Assembly (NCBI GenBank): GCA_964346645.1
Contig: CAYFVU010000003.1
Location: 11,798-75,797 of the forward strand
DNA length: 64,000 nt
Direction: 5' to 3'
DNA from: CAYFVU01 sp964346645
GTDB lineage: Bacteria > Spirochaetota > Spirochaetia > DSM-16054 > Sediminispirochaetaceae
Every line of letters begins with the position of its first letter. The stretch's first letter is position 1. Shown here one piece after another: positions 26,780-34,913 of the stretch. The notes under the pieces were generated by a model that saw only the letters and a list, made by a program, of their open reading frames with translations, had not been told where the DNA came from and ran no database searches. The position numbers and the translations under genes are program-made.

Positions 26780-27916
26780 TCAGTCACACTGCAGAGGATA
26801 GCTGCCGAACTCGTGGGCGGCCTCGAACATCACCTTCACGTTCTCCGGCGGAATGTCCCAGTTTATCTGATGGCAAGTGGAGATGATGTAGCCGCCGCCT
26901 CGACCGAGATCGCAGATGCGCCGCTTTACCTCCTGTCGAACATCTTCCTCGCTCGCATTGACCATGACGTTCTGCACGTCGATCGCGCTGTGAAAGCAAA
27001 TTTTGTCGCCGTACTGATCATTCAGAGCCTTCGTGTCGCTCAGCTCCTCCACCGATGTCTGTACAGGATTGAGAATGTCGACCCCCATCTCGATCATACC
27101 GTCTATGATCGGTAGCACCGAGCCGTCGGTGTGAAACATCACCTTCACGTGGGGTGCAAGGCTCTTGATGTGGGATATGAGCTCCTGCTCGTAGGGCTTG
27201 AGAAACTCCGCCCACATGTCAGGCGACATTAGCAGCGAGTTCTGGCTGCCGAAATCGTCAGTGAGATAGACGATCTGCACATATTCGCCGACTTCACGCA
27301 TGTAGAGACTGTAGAGCTCCTTGTAGACCTCCGTCACCTTCTTCATGAGTGCATGCACCAGATCCGGATTCAGCACGAAGTCCATAAAGAGCTGGTCCAT
27401 ACCGCGCAGCTCCCGGGAGGACTGAAAGACCCCGCCCTTTATGCCGTCGGCGCCGATTACGTAGTCGCTGTTCTCGTGCCAGTGCTTCGCCTGCTCCCTC
27501 AGTCCAGCGAACATCTCCTCGTCGTCGGTGCGGGGCCATGAGTATGTATCCAGATCCTCGACACTCGCCTCGCGCAGGGGCGAATCCACCTCAGAGTAGG
27601 AGTCTCCCATGTTCCGGAAGAGCACGCCGAAGAGATTACGGTAGTGCTCCTCGTCTACCTCCTCTATCTGCGTCCACTTGGGGATGAGCCATCGAAAATC
27701 CACACCGAGAGCCTCAAGCACATCCTCATCCGAAACCACGCACTGATTCATTCTATCGAGAATGGTAAAGTCCTGCACCTCAGGTAAGCCGAGCACCTTT
27801 CTCACCGGATTGTACTCCTTCTTATGGAACGAACCGACCTGCTTGCCTTGGTCAACCAGCACACGACCGACCTCCCGGTGGGCCATCGTTGCATCGAAAA
27901 TCTCCCGTCTATTCAT
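26780..27916 (-). CDS. Uroporphyrinogen decarboxylase-like (URO-D family) protein, LacI-controlled
   Basis: This 378-residue URO-D superfamily protein starts MNRREIFDATMAHREVGRVL and has FHTDGSVLPIIDGMIEMGVD in the place of the usual HSDG element and a late GGYIISTCHQINWDIPPEN. It differs clearly from the copy at 5536. Relatives next to sugar genes include uncharacterised methyltransferase-like proteins, and true haem synthesis is unlikely here. The promoter carries the same operator as the catabolic operon, so it is part of that regulon. The ATG at 27916 follows AAGGAGAAG. Confidence 0.8.
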   Translation of the reverse strand: MNRREIFDATMAHREVGRVLVDQGKQVGSFHKKEYNPVRKVLGLPEVQDFTILDRMNQCVVSDEDVLEALGVDFRWLIPKWTQIEEVDEEHYRNLFGVLFRNMGDSYSEVDSPLREASVEDLDTYSWPRTDDEEMFAGLREQAKHWHENSDYVIGADGIKGGVFQSSRELRGMDQLFMDFVLNPDLVHALMKKVTEVYKELYSLYMREVGEYVQIVYLTDDFGSQNSLLMSPDMWAEFLKPYEQELISHIKSLAPHVKVMFHTDGSVLPIIDGMIEMGVDILNPVQTSVEELSDTKALNDQYGDKICFHSAIDVQNVMVNASEEDVRQEVKRRICDLGRGGGYIISTCHQINWDIPPENVKVMFEAAHEFGSYPLQCD

Positions 27917-27928
27917 AGTCTTCTCCTT

Positions 27929-27980
27929 GAATACGTATACATAACACCTCTATTGTACGTTTCCAGCTCGGTATTGTAAA
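27929..27980 (-). promoter_or_regulatory. Promoter and LacI-type operator of the second URO-D gene
   Basis: On the minus strand, TTTACA (27980-27975) and TACAAT (27957-27952) are 17 bp apart. GTATACGTATTC (27940-27929) lies 11 bp downstream of the -10, over the beginning of the transcript and only a few bases before the ribosome binding site. Confidence 0.68.
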
Positions 27981-28002
27981 GATACTTTTCGGACTGATAG
28001 CA

Positions 28003-29811
28003 CTATTCGAGGTGTTCGGCAATGACCTGCAGGAAGGCATCCCCGTATTTGGCTAACTTCTTCCGCCCTACTCCGGAGAGATCGAGGAGCTCTGAGCGGC
28101 TTCGCGGAAGCTCCTCGGCCATCGCCTTTAGCACCGCATCGGAGAAGACCATGTAGGGGGCGATTTTCCGCTCTCGCGACAACTCCAGCCTCTTCTTCCG
28201 CAGCCCGTCGAACAACCGCCCGTCCTTCCTGCCGGCTGTATCGGCTTTTTGTTCCCGCACGGACTGCTGCTCCTGTCTCCGCTGTAAAATGAAGGATTCC
28301 CTTCCGAACAGCACGTTCCTGCCGGTTTCGGTGAGCTCGAGTACCGGCAGATTACCACCGCTCTGCCTCAGTGCCCCGCGAGAGAGGAGGTCGGTAACCA
28401 GCTCGTTCCAGTGCCGTTTCGGCTTGTCCCTGCCGACTCCGTAGGTGGGCAGCCCGTCGTGCCCCCACTGGCGGATTCTCTCGGTCTTCGCTCCCTTCAC
28501 GATATCGACAATCTGGCCGGCACCGAAGCGCTCTTCGGTTCTGGCGACGGCCGACAGGAGTTTCTGCGCGTCCACGGTCAGGTCCTCGCTTCTACCCGCA
28601 TCGGTACAGACGTCGCAGCTGCCGCAGTTTCCCGGGTGCGCCTCGTCGAAGTGACCGAGCAGGACCTTCCTCCGGCATTCATCCGCCTCTGCATAGCTCA
28701 CCATGGTCTCGAGGTTCCTCCTGCCCCGCTCCGCCTCTGCCTCGTCCTCTATGCGATCGATGAAGTAGCGGATCTTGCCGATATCCCTCGGCGAGTAGAG
28801 CAGCAGGCAGTGGGAGAGCAGTCCGTCGCGACCCGCCCGCCCAGTCTCCTGGTAGTATGCCTCGAGGCTCTTCGGCAGATCGCCGTGGATCACGAAGCGG
28901 ACGTTGGATTTGTCGATTCCCATGCCGAAGGCGATCGTCGCCACCACCACATCGGCCTCGTCGCGTACGAAGAGCTCCTGATTCTTCCGACGCAGCTCGT
29001 CCGGGAGCCCGGCGTGGTAGGGAATGGCTTTGACCCCAGCGCTCCGGAGGTACTCCGAGGTCGCCTCCACATCTTTACGCCTGGTGCGGTAGACGATGCC
29101 CGCCTTACCGGGCCGATCGAGGACGAAGCCGAGTATCTGTTCGAGGGGCTGCTCTTTGCGCCGCACCCGGTAGAATATCTCCGGGCGGTCGAAGCTCGCG
29201 CGCAGCACGAAGGGCCTCTTCATCCGGAGCTTGGCTACGATATCTGCCTGCACCTTCGTGGTGGCAGTGGCGGTAAATGCGGCTATGCGGGCCTGCGGAA
29301 AACTCTTGCGGATGGTCGAAAGCGAGAGATAGTCCGGACGGAAATCGTGGCCCCACTCGCTTATGCAGTGGGCCTCGTCGATGACGAAGAGGGAGGGGTA
29401 GAGCTCCTGCAGCTGTTCACGAAAGCGGGGCAGCGAAAAGCGTTCGGGACTGATGTAGAGGAGCTTTACCTTGCCGGAGAAGAGGCGGCGATAGATATCG
29501 CGTGCCTGCTCCTCCCCCAGGGAGCTGTTGATGAACTCCGCCGGAATGCCGAGCTCCTGCGCCGCGCTCACCTGATCGTGCATGAGGGCGATGAGAGGAC
29601 TCACCACCACGGTGATGCCATCGAGCATGAGGGCGGAGAGCTGATAGCAGAGCGATTTGCCCCCGCCTGTGGGCATGGAGACGAAGACGTCCCTGTTGTC
29701 GAGGATCGCCTCCACCACCTCCTTCTGGTTTGCTTTGAAGGAGTCGAATCCGAATGTTTCTTTCAGCGCGTCCGTGATTTTCCGGTCTGAAGCCACGGCA
29801 CACTCTCTCAC
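28003..29811 (-). CDS. recQ: ATP-dependent DNA helicase RecQ
   Basis: This helicase of up to 602 residues has the Walker A motif MPTGGGKSLCYQ, a DEAH box (VIDEAHCISEWGHDFR), and helicase motifs IV-VI (GIVYRTRRKDVE ... QETGRAGRDG). The zinc-binding Cys cluster (CRRKVLLGHF, then CGSCDVC) and an RQC region follow. A C-terminal HRDC domain begins near LFDGLRKKRLELSRE. This is the complete E. coli-type layout for recombination and fork repair. The start is a GTG at 29811; a second GTG 15 bases inside is also possible, with GAGAG ahead of it. Its gene is divergent from the radical SAM gene. Confidence 0.95.
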   Translation of the reverse strand: MRECAVASDRKITDALKETFGFDSFKANQKEVVEAILDNRDVFVSMPTGGGKSLCYQLSALMLDGITVVVSPLIALMHDQVSAAQELGIPAEFINSSLGEEQARDIYRRLFSGKVKLLYISPERFSLPRFREQLQELYPSLFVIDEAHCISEWGHDFRPDYLSLSTIRKSFPQARIAAFTATATTKVQADIVAKLRMKRPFVLRASFDRPEIFYRVRRKEQPLEQILGFVLDRPGKAGIVYRTRRKDVEATSEYLRSAGVKAIPYHAGLPDELRRKNQELFVRDEADVVVATIAFGMGIDKSNVRFVIHGDLPKSLEAYYQETGRAGRDGLLSHCLLLYSPRDIGKIRYFIDRIEDEAEAERGRRNLETMVSYAEADECRRKVLLGHFDEAHPGNCGSCDVCTDAGRSEDLTVDAQKLLSAVARTEERFGAGQIVDIVKGAKTERIRQWGHDGLPTYGVGRDKPKRHWNELVTDLLSRGALRQSGGNLPVLELTETGRNVLFGRESFILQRRQEQQSVREQKADTAGRKDGRLFDGLRKKRLELSRERKIAPYMVFSDAVLKAMAEELPRSRSELLDLSGVGRKKLAKYGDAFLQVIAEHLE

Positions 29812-29957
29812 GAGCTGCCGTGCCTGATCAACTCCCGACTCCGACTCTCACCTCGGAACCGACACACGGCAGAGCAGCATCGCAGCTCCTCCGGTGCCAA
29901 GATTTCCGACAATTTTACTGCCTGTATCTGCAGACCGAACCGTTGTATAGTGTGGAC

Positions 29958-30899
29958 ATGGAAAGAGTATTCGGACCCGTTCCCTCCAGAAGATTGGGCC
30001 GGAGCATCGGCATAAACAACATTCCCCCCAAAGTCTGTTCCTACTCCTGTGTCTACTGCCAGCTCGGCAGGGCGATCGAAATGGCTGCACAGAGACGCAG
30101 CTTCTACGAACCGGAGGAGCTCCTCGAAGAGACCGGCCGCAAGATCGAGCAGGCTCGCTCCCGAGGCGAGCAGATCGACTACCTCACCATCGTCCCGGAC
30201 GGAGAGCCTACCCTCGATAGCAGATTGGGAGAGCTCATCGAAGGACTCGGGAGCTTCGACATAAAGACGGCCCTCATAAGCAACGGATCGCTGCTCGGGG
30301 ATCCGCAGTTGCGGGAAGAGCTCTTGGGGCTCGATTGGATATCCGTCAAGGTCGATGCCGCCGACGAGACTACATGGCGCAAGACGGACCGTCCTCACAA
30401 GAGCCTCGAGTTCGACAGAATGCTCACCGGAACGCGTACCTTCGCCGAATCCTTCGGGGGAACCTTCACCACCGAGACCATGCTGATCGGAGATCTGAAC
30501 GACACTCCGGAGCAGATAGAAGAGGTTGCGGAGATGCTCGAGGCCCTCGAGCCGGCGAAGGCCTACATCTCCATCCCCACACGCCCGCCCGCGGAGAGCT
30601 GGGTGCAGCCGTCCGACGAGGAGCACATCGCCTACGCCTACGGAAGGTTCAGGAACGTCGTGCCCCATGTAGAGAACCTAATCGGCTACGAGGGAAACGA
30701 GTTTACCGCCTCCGGAGAGGCCCGCGACGACCTGCTCAGCATAACTGCAGTGCATCCCATGCGCAGAGATGCGGTCGAAGAGCTCCTCCGAAAGGACGGA
30801 GCCGATGAATCGGTGGTCGAGGAGCTGCTGCGCACCGGCGAGTTGAAGGAAGTCGGTTATTCAGGCTACCGCTACTACGTGCGGGGGTTTCGGAAGTAA
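29958..30899 (+). CDS. Radical SAM protein (COG0731-like)
   Basis: This 313-residue radical SAM enzyme is read from the ATG at 29958, where homology begins (FGPVPSRRLGRSIGINNIP). The iron-sulfur motif is CSYSCVYCQLG (CxxxCxxC), followed by the GEPTLDSRLGELI motif for AdoMet binding. The C-terminal 70 residues may form a small winged-helix-like module. The family resembles TYW1-like oxidoreductases, but the substrate is unknown. It is encoded alone, between recQ (divergent) and the feo operon (convergent). Confidence 0.85.
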   Translation: MERVFGPVPSRRLGRSIGINNIPPKVCSYSCVYCQLGRAIEMAAQRRSFYEPEELLEETGRKIEQARSRGEQIDYLTIVPDGEPTLDSRLGELIEGLGSFDIKTALISNGSLLGDPQLREELLGLDWISVKVDAADETTWRKTDRPHKSLEFDRMLTGTRTFAESFGGTFTTETMLIGDLNDTPEQIEEVAEMLEALEPAKAYISIPTRPPAESWVQPSDEEHIAYAYGRFRNVVPHVENLIGYEGNEFTASGEARDDLLSITAVHPMRRDAVEELLRKDGADESVVEELLRTGELKEVGYSGYRYYVRGFRK

Positions 30900-30911
30900 C
30901 CCTCGTTATTG

Positions 30912-30960
30912 AAAAAAAGACCTTCTCTCCGGCCGAAATCGAACCGAGGAGAGAAGGTCT
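30912..30960 (-). terminator. Intrinsic terminator downstream of feoB (possibly bidirectional)
   Basis: AGACCTTCTCTCC (30918-30930) pairs perfectly with GGAGAGAAGGTCT (30948-30960). On the minus strand the 13-bp stem is followed by seven T residues (30918-30912), so it should end the feo transcript. It may also slow transcription from the radical SAM gene on the other strand. Confidence 0.88.
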
Positions 30961-30997
30961 CTGCGTTTCTTCGTTCCTTCGAGGATGCCTTACACGA

Positions 30998-33397
30998 TTA
31001 TGAGCTCCTTTCCTCCGCCGCCTCTCTTCCGAGCAGACTGAGGGCGACGAACACCCCTATCATCACGAATAGGGGCAAAATGATAAACGTAAGACTATGT
31101 CCCACCGTCACCTGATAGAAGAGCGTCGCGGTACTCCAGGCGAGGATGGTCAGGTAGGCCGCCTGCACGAGACCGTACTTCCAGCCCATCTCCTGAATCG
31201 CCGTACCAAAGGCGGCCACACAGGGAAAGTAGATGAGCACGAAGAGCAGGTAGGCGTATGCCGAGTAGGGATCGAAGTGCTCCCTCATGCCGGTAAAGAC
31301 CGTTCTGTCCGCCTCGACGATCTCCGCCGTCTCCTCCACATCGTGTCCGATCATGTCCAGTCCGAGCGTGGTGCCGAGGCCGGAGAAGATGCCGGTCAGC
31401 CCCTCCCCGAAAGCGGTAAACGACTCGACGATGCCGTCGGTAAGGGAGAAGCCGGCCTCTTCGACGCCTTCCGGGGCGGCGGAATCCGCTGGGTCGAGCC
31501 GGGCACCGGTGGTCGAGGCCGTATTCCGGCTTGCCTCAGCCGCACTGACCTTCTCAACCGTGTACAGCGAGTTGAGCGTGCCGACGATCACCTCTTTGGC
31601 GAAGAGACCGGTAAAGAGCCCCACGGTGGCGGGCCAATTCTCATCCTCGATGCCCATCGGTCGGAAAACCGGCGTGATGCCCTTTCCCACCGCGGAGAGC
31701 ACCGAGTCCTCCGCGTCCTCGTTGCCGAAGCTTCCGTCGGTACCCAGCGAGTTGAAGATGCTCAGCAGGAAGACCACCAGAATGATCGCCTTTCCCGCAC
31801 GCCGGATGAAGAACTGCAGCCGCTTCCACGCCGAAGCAAAGGTGTTCCGAAAGGTGGGCGCATGGTATTTCGGCAGCTCCATGACGAAGGTGGAATCCCC
31901 GCTTTTGAAGAGGGTCTTGCGCAGGAGCCAGCCCGTAGCAATGGCCATGACGATGCCGATCATATAGATAGAGAAGACGATCCCTCCGGCACGAGCACCG
32001 AAGAAGGCTGCGCCGAAGAGGGCGTATACGGGCAAACGCGCCCCGCAGCTCATGAACGGGGTGATGAAGAGGGTGAGAAAGCGATCCTTCTTGTTCTCCA
32101 GAGTCCTCGTTCCGAGCATGGCGGGAATCGTACAGCCGAAGCCCACGATCATCGGCACGAAGGCCTTCCCGGGCAGCCCGATGGACTGCATCACACGGTC
32201 CATCACAAATGCCGCGCGGGCCATGTAGCCCGAGTCCTCCAATATGCTGAGCATGAGGAACATGAAGAATACCACTGGGATGAAGGTGGCAACCGTCTGA
32301 ATACCCGCTCCCACCCCATCTGCGAGGATCGTCGTAAGCCACGTCGGCGAGCCGACCGACTCGAGCAGCACGGCGAGCCCGTCGACGAAGAAGGTACCCG
32401 CCAAAATATCGAAGAAGTCGATGAAGGAGAATCCGACATTCACCGCAACCCAGAAAGCCAAGTACATCACCCCGAGGAAAATCGGTATGCCGAGAAATCT
32501 GTTCAAGACGACATCGTCTACCCGGTCGCTCAGACTCCTCTTCTCCTCCTTCCGGGAGACGCTCTTCTCGGCGATTCCGTGGATGTAGTCGTAGCGGGCG
32601 TTGGCTATCATTACATCCGCCTCGACTTTCTCCTCATCGCGAATGTTCTTCCACGCCTCTTCTATCGAATCCACGGAGAGCACATTCCGCCTCTTCGCCG
32701 TCTCGATCATGTAGTCGTTGCCTTCGAGTATCTTCAGCGCCATCCAGCCGTCCAGTCCGATCTCGCCACCGGTATCTTTCCACTCCGCTACGTAGCGCCG
32801 GATTGAGTCGGGATAGCTGATGCGAGCGTCTAAGTCTTCGCCCGCAGGACGGCTCCCGCGCGAGGACAGGTGAGCCAGAATATTGCGCCTGATCTTCTTC
32901 ACCTCTTCCTTTTTCGTTGCCACCAAGGAGTAGACCGGCACCCCGAGCTCCTTCTCCAAGGCGCTCGGATCGACACGGACTCCCTCCCTCTCTGCAATAT
33001 CCGTCATGTTGAGCAGCACCATCACCGGCATTCCCATCTCGATGAGCTGTACGGTGAGGTAGAGGTTCCGCTCTATGTTCGATGCGTCGACGATGTTGAC
33101 CACCAAGTCAGGATTCTCGTTGAGGAGAAAGTCCTGCGCGATCCTCTCGTCCTCCGACGAGCTGTGGAAGGCATAGATGCCGGGCAGATCCACCACCCTT
33201 GTTCTCTCCTCACGCTCCCCGAAGTAACCGACCTTCTTCTCGACCGTCACTCCGGGCCAGTTGCCGATCTTCTGGCTGCCCCCTGTCAATCCATTGAAGA
33301 GGGTAGTCTTTCCGCTGTTCGGATTACCGGCAATGGCGACCGTATACTGTTTCTTCGCCGTTGCCGCGGCTGCTGTTGCTACCGCGTCCTGTCTCAT
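30998..33397 (-). CDS. feoB: Ferrous iron transport protein B
   Basis: This 799-residue iron(II) transporter has a cytosolic N-terminal GTPase domain with G1 GNPNSGKTT, G3 DLPGIYAF and G4 NMTD, then a spacer and the polytopic membrane region with two Gate repeats (GVMYLAFWVAVNVG ... CTIPAMLGTRT ... FMSCGARLPVYALFG). The C-terminal part carries an extra periplasmic-like loop and two final helices. The ATG at 33397 overlaps the stop of feoA (ATGA). It is the last gene of the feoA-feoA-feoB operon. Confidence 0.96.
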   Translation of the reverse strand: MRQDAVATAAAATAKKQYTVAIAGNPNSGKTTLFNGLTGGSQKIGNWPGVTVEKKVGYFGEREERTRVVDLPGIYAFHSSSEDERIAQDFLLNENPDLVVNIVDASNIERNLYLTVQLIEMGMPVMVLLNMTDIAEREGVRVDPSALEKELGVPVYSLVATKKEEVKKIRRNILAHLSSRGSRPAGEDLDARISYPDSIRRYVAEWKDTGGEIGLDGWMALKILEGNDYMIETAKRRNVLSVDSIEEAWKNIRDEEKVEADVMIANARYDYIHGIAEKSVSRKEEKRSLSDRVDDVVLNRFLGIPIFLGVMYLAFWVAVNVGFSFIDFFDILAGTFFVDGLAVLLESVGSPTWLTTILADGVGAGIQTVATFIPVVFFMFLMLSILEDSGYMARAAFVMDRVMQSIGLPGKAFVPMIVGFGCTIPAMLGTRTLENKKDRFLTLFITPFMSCGARLPVYALFGAAFFGARAGGIVFSIYMIGIVMAIATGWLLRKTLFKSGDSTFVMELPKYHAPTFRNTFASAWKRLQFFIRRAGKAIILVVFLLSIFNSLGTDGSFGNEDAEDSVLSAVGKGITPVFRPMGIEDENWPATVGLFTGLFAKEVIVGTLNSLYTVEKVSAAEASRNTASTTGARLDPADSAAPEGVEEAGFSLTDGIVESFTAFGEGLTGIFSGLGTTLGLDMIGHDVEETAEIVEADRTVFTGMREHFDPYSAYAYLLFVLIYFPCVAAFGTAIQEMGWKYGLVQAAYLTILAWSTATLFYQVTVGHSLTFIILPLFVMIGVFVALSLLGREAAEERSS

Positions 33398-33630
33398 TCC
33401 TCAACCTCCTCGACCAATATCACCATCGCCTCCTGTTTGCGGAGCGAGGCCATTGCGCCCCGCACCTCCACCTCTACCGGATCGCCGAGAGGGGCGATTC
33501 TCCGTATCCTAATCTCACTCCCCTGGGTGAGCCCGAGCGAGTAGAGCTTTGCTCTGTAGCCGTTGCTCCCCTCGTCGAAACCGACGATCTTCGCACGGCT
33601 CGGCGCCGCCAATTCATTCAAGCGTTTCAT
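33394..33630 (-). CDS. feoA: FeoA domain protein (first partner of FeoB)
   Basis: This 78-residue SH3-like FeoA protein has the family pattern of a charged N-terminus and a GYRAKLYSLGLTQGSEIRIRR core, then VEVEVRGAMASLRKQEAMVI. It probably modulates FeoB at the membrane. The stop overlaps the feoB start, so the two are translationally coupled. A second, distinct FeoA lies 27 bp upstream. Confidence 0.9.
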   Translation of the reverse strand: MKRLNELAAPSRAKIVGFDEGSNGYRAKLYSLGLTQGSEIRIRRIAPLGDPVEVEVRGAMASLRKQEAMVILVEEVEE

Positions 33631-33657
33631 ATATAACCTCCGTTCGTTTGTATACCG

Positions 33658-33918
33658 TTATTTCCGCGAGACCCAGAGCCGCTCGGCCATGCGCCGCCCC
33701 AGCATAAGACGGGTTCCCCCTATCTCGAGCAGAAGGGGGCCGAATCCGGCGTTCTGCAGTACCTTGACCCTCGCAGATTCGCGCAGGCCTATCTGCAGGA
33801 CCTTTGCGCGAAAGGATTGTCCGCCCTTTATGGATATCATCCGGCAGGACTCACCCCTTCTGATCTCCGAGATGGTGGTTACTGACGATGCGGCACTGCG
33901 TGCGGGCTTGCGTGTCAT
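33658..33918 (-). CDS. FeoA domain protein (second copy)
   Basis: This 86-residue FeoA-type protein has the core SFRAKVLQIGLRESARVKVL followed by LLLEIGGTRLMLGRRMAERL, preceded by about 20 extra basic residues. It is the first gene of the feo operon; the ATG at 33918 follows GGAGAAG. It shares only the general fold pattern with the other FeoA, so the two probably have different roles. Confidence 0.88.
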   Translation of the reverse strand: MTRKPARSAASSVTTISEIRRGESCRMISIKGGQSFRAKVLQIGLRESARVKVLQNAGFGPLLLEIGGTRLMLGRRMAERLWVSRK

Positions 33919-33929
33919 GACTTCTCCAT

Positions 33930-34004
33930 AGTTAATATGTATTAACTATGGCACAGTAGAGCATGTACTTACCGTTTTTGTCAAGATGTTAATACTTATT
34001 AACT
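33930..34004 (-). promoter_or_regulatory. feo promoter flanked by two DtxR-type operator dyads
   Basis: AGTTAATA-TG-TATTAACT (33930-33947) is a perfect 18-bp dyad. TGTTAATA-CT-TATTAACT (33987-34004) matches it at all but a few bases. Between them, on the minus strand, lie TTGACA (33983-33978) and a possible -10 TCTACT (18-bp spacer). One site would cover the start region and the other lies upstream of the -35. The DtxR-family regulator encoded upstream is the obvious candidate to bind. Confidence 0.7.
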
Positions 34005-34082
34005 ATGAATTTTCAGAAGAAGGCACCAAAGAGGATAAAAAAAGAAGCTCCTTAGAGGATTATCTACCGGGTGTGTGCCGTA

Positions 34083-34766
34083 CTACGCTTCTGCGTAACA
34101 GAAGTGTCGTGCGTAATCCAACGGGATCCGGAAGTTGTCGCCTCCCGTTCGCTTGCGCACCTCCAGACCATCGTTCGTTCGGGAGAGGAGCCTCAGCGGG
34201 GTTCCCGGTTTCAGCTTCCTGCGAAAACAGAAGTCGAGCAGCCCTTCCACCTCCTCACCCTCCTCGGTAATGCGGATGAGGGTAACATCCTCACCTACCA
34301 GTGCATCGACGAGTCTGGGGGCCCCGATAAGCTCCTCCTCCCGCTCCGTGTCGGGAAAGGGATTTCCGTGCGGACAGGTCTGCGGCCGGCCGAGCTGCTC
34401 TTCCATGTGCCGTGTAAGGTCCTCACTTATGATATCCTGCAGCCGTTTTGCCTCCCTGTCCGAATTCTCCCAGGGATAGCCGAGCATATCGACGAGCACA
34501 TGCTCGAGCAGGTAGTGACGCTCCAGTACATCCTTCGCCAGTTCATTACCCTCCTCGGTGAGCTGAATTACCCCGTACCGGTCCTGATGCACCAGATCGA
34601 GCTTCGCCAGTCGCTTGATGGATTGGGTAACCGCGGATTTGGAGACACCAAGCCTCTCGGAGAGACGGATGTTGTTTACCTTTTTGTATTCTCGCTGTAT
34701 GAGGAATATTTGAGATAGGTAATCCGCGGCGGCGGGGAATTTGCTGTGAAGTGTGTTCAGATCCAT
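34083..34766 (-). CDS. DtxR-family metalloregulator-like protein with C-terminal FeoA-like domain
   Basis: This protein of about 227 residues has an N-terminal winged helix (NNIRLSERLGVSKSAVTQSIKRLAKLDLV), a dimerisation/metal-binding domain (ERHYLLEHVLVDMLGYPW), the family motif TCPHGNPFP and a C-terminal SH3-like/FeoA-like segment. In DtxR the motif EACRxEH supplies metal ligands; here it reads EAKRLQD, so Cys, Glu and His become Lys, Gln and Asp (residues 107, 110, 111), while His84 and Glu88 remain. It probably regulates feo. A TTG at 34775 is an alternative start. Confidence 0.85.
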   Translation of the reverse strand: MDLNTLHSKFPAAADYLSQIFLIQREYKKVNNIRLSERLGVSKSAVTQSIKRLAKLDLVHQDRYGVIQLTEEGNELAKDVLERHYLLEHVLVDMLGYPWENSDREAKRLQDIISEDLTRHMEEQLGRPQTCPHGNPFPDTEREEELIGAPRLVDALVGEDVTLIRITEEGEEVEGLLDFCFRRKLKPGTPLRLLSRTNDGLEVRKRTGGDNFRIPLDYARHFCYAEA

Positions 34767-34827
34767 ACTCTTCAAAAATACCTACGGAAGCCGGAGAGGT
34801 CAAGCTGCCGCACATAGTACGTATACG

Positions 34828-34893
34828 GGCCGCACATGCTGCGCTTGGGTTCAGGCCTCGACCTCGAGTTCTGACATATGGTGATGTGCGGCC
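34828..34893. repeat. Perfect 10-bp inverted repeat upstream of the DtxR-family gene
   Basis: GGCCGCACAT (34828-34837) and ATGTGCGGCC (34884-34893) are perfect inverted copies 46 bp apart; a direct copy, GCCGCACAT, sits at 34807. They lie in the 138-bp gap between the carboxypeptidase end and the DtxR-family gene. No T-tract follows, so it is not a clear terminator. It may be a regulator site. Confidence 0.4.
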
Positions 34894-34913
34894 AATGCGG
34901 AACTACAAAATAC

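Noticed and set aside
28411..29790. Open frame opposite recQ
   Set aside because: All helicase motifs are on the minus strand; the plus-strand frame is an antisense shadow.
34815..34826. TAGTACGTATAC upstream of the DtxR-family gene
   Set aside because: Only one half matches the LacI-type dyad; the gene has no tie to the sugar regulon.
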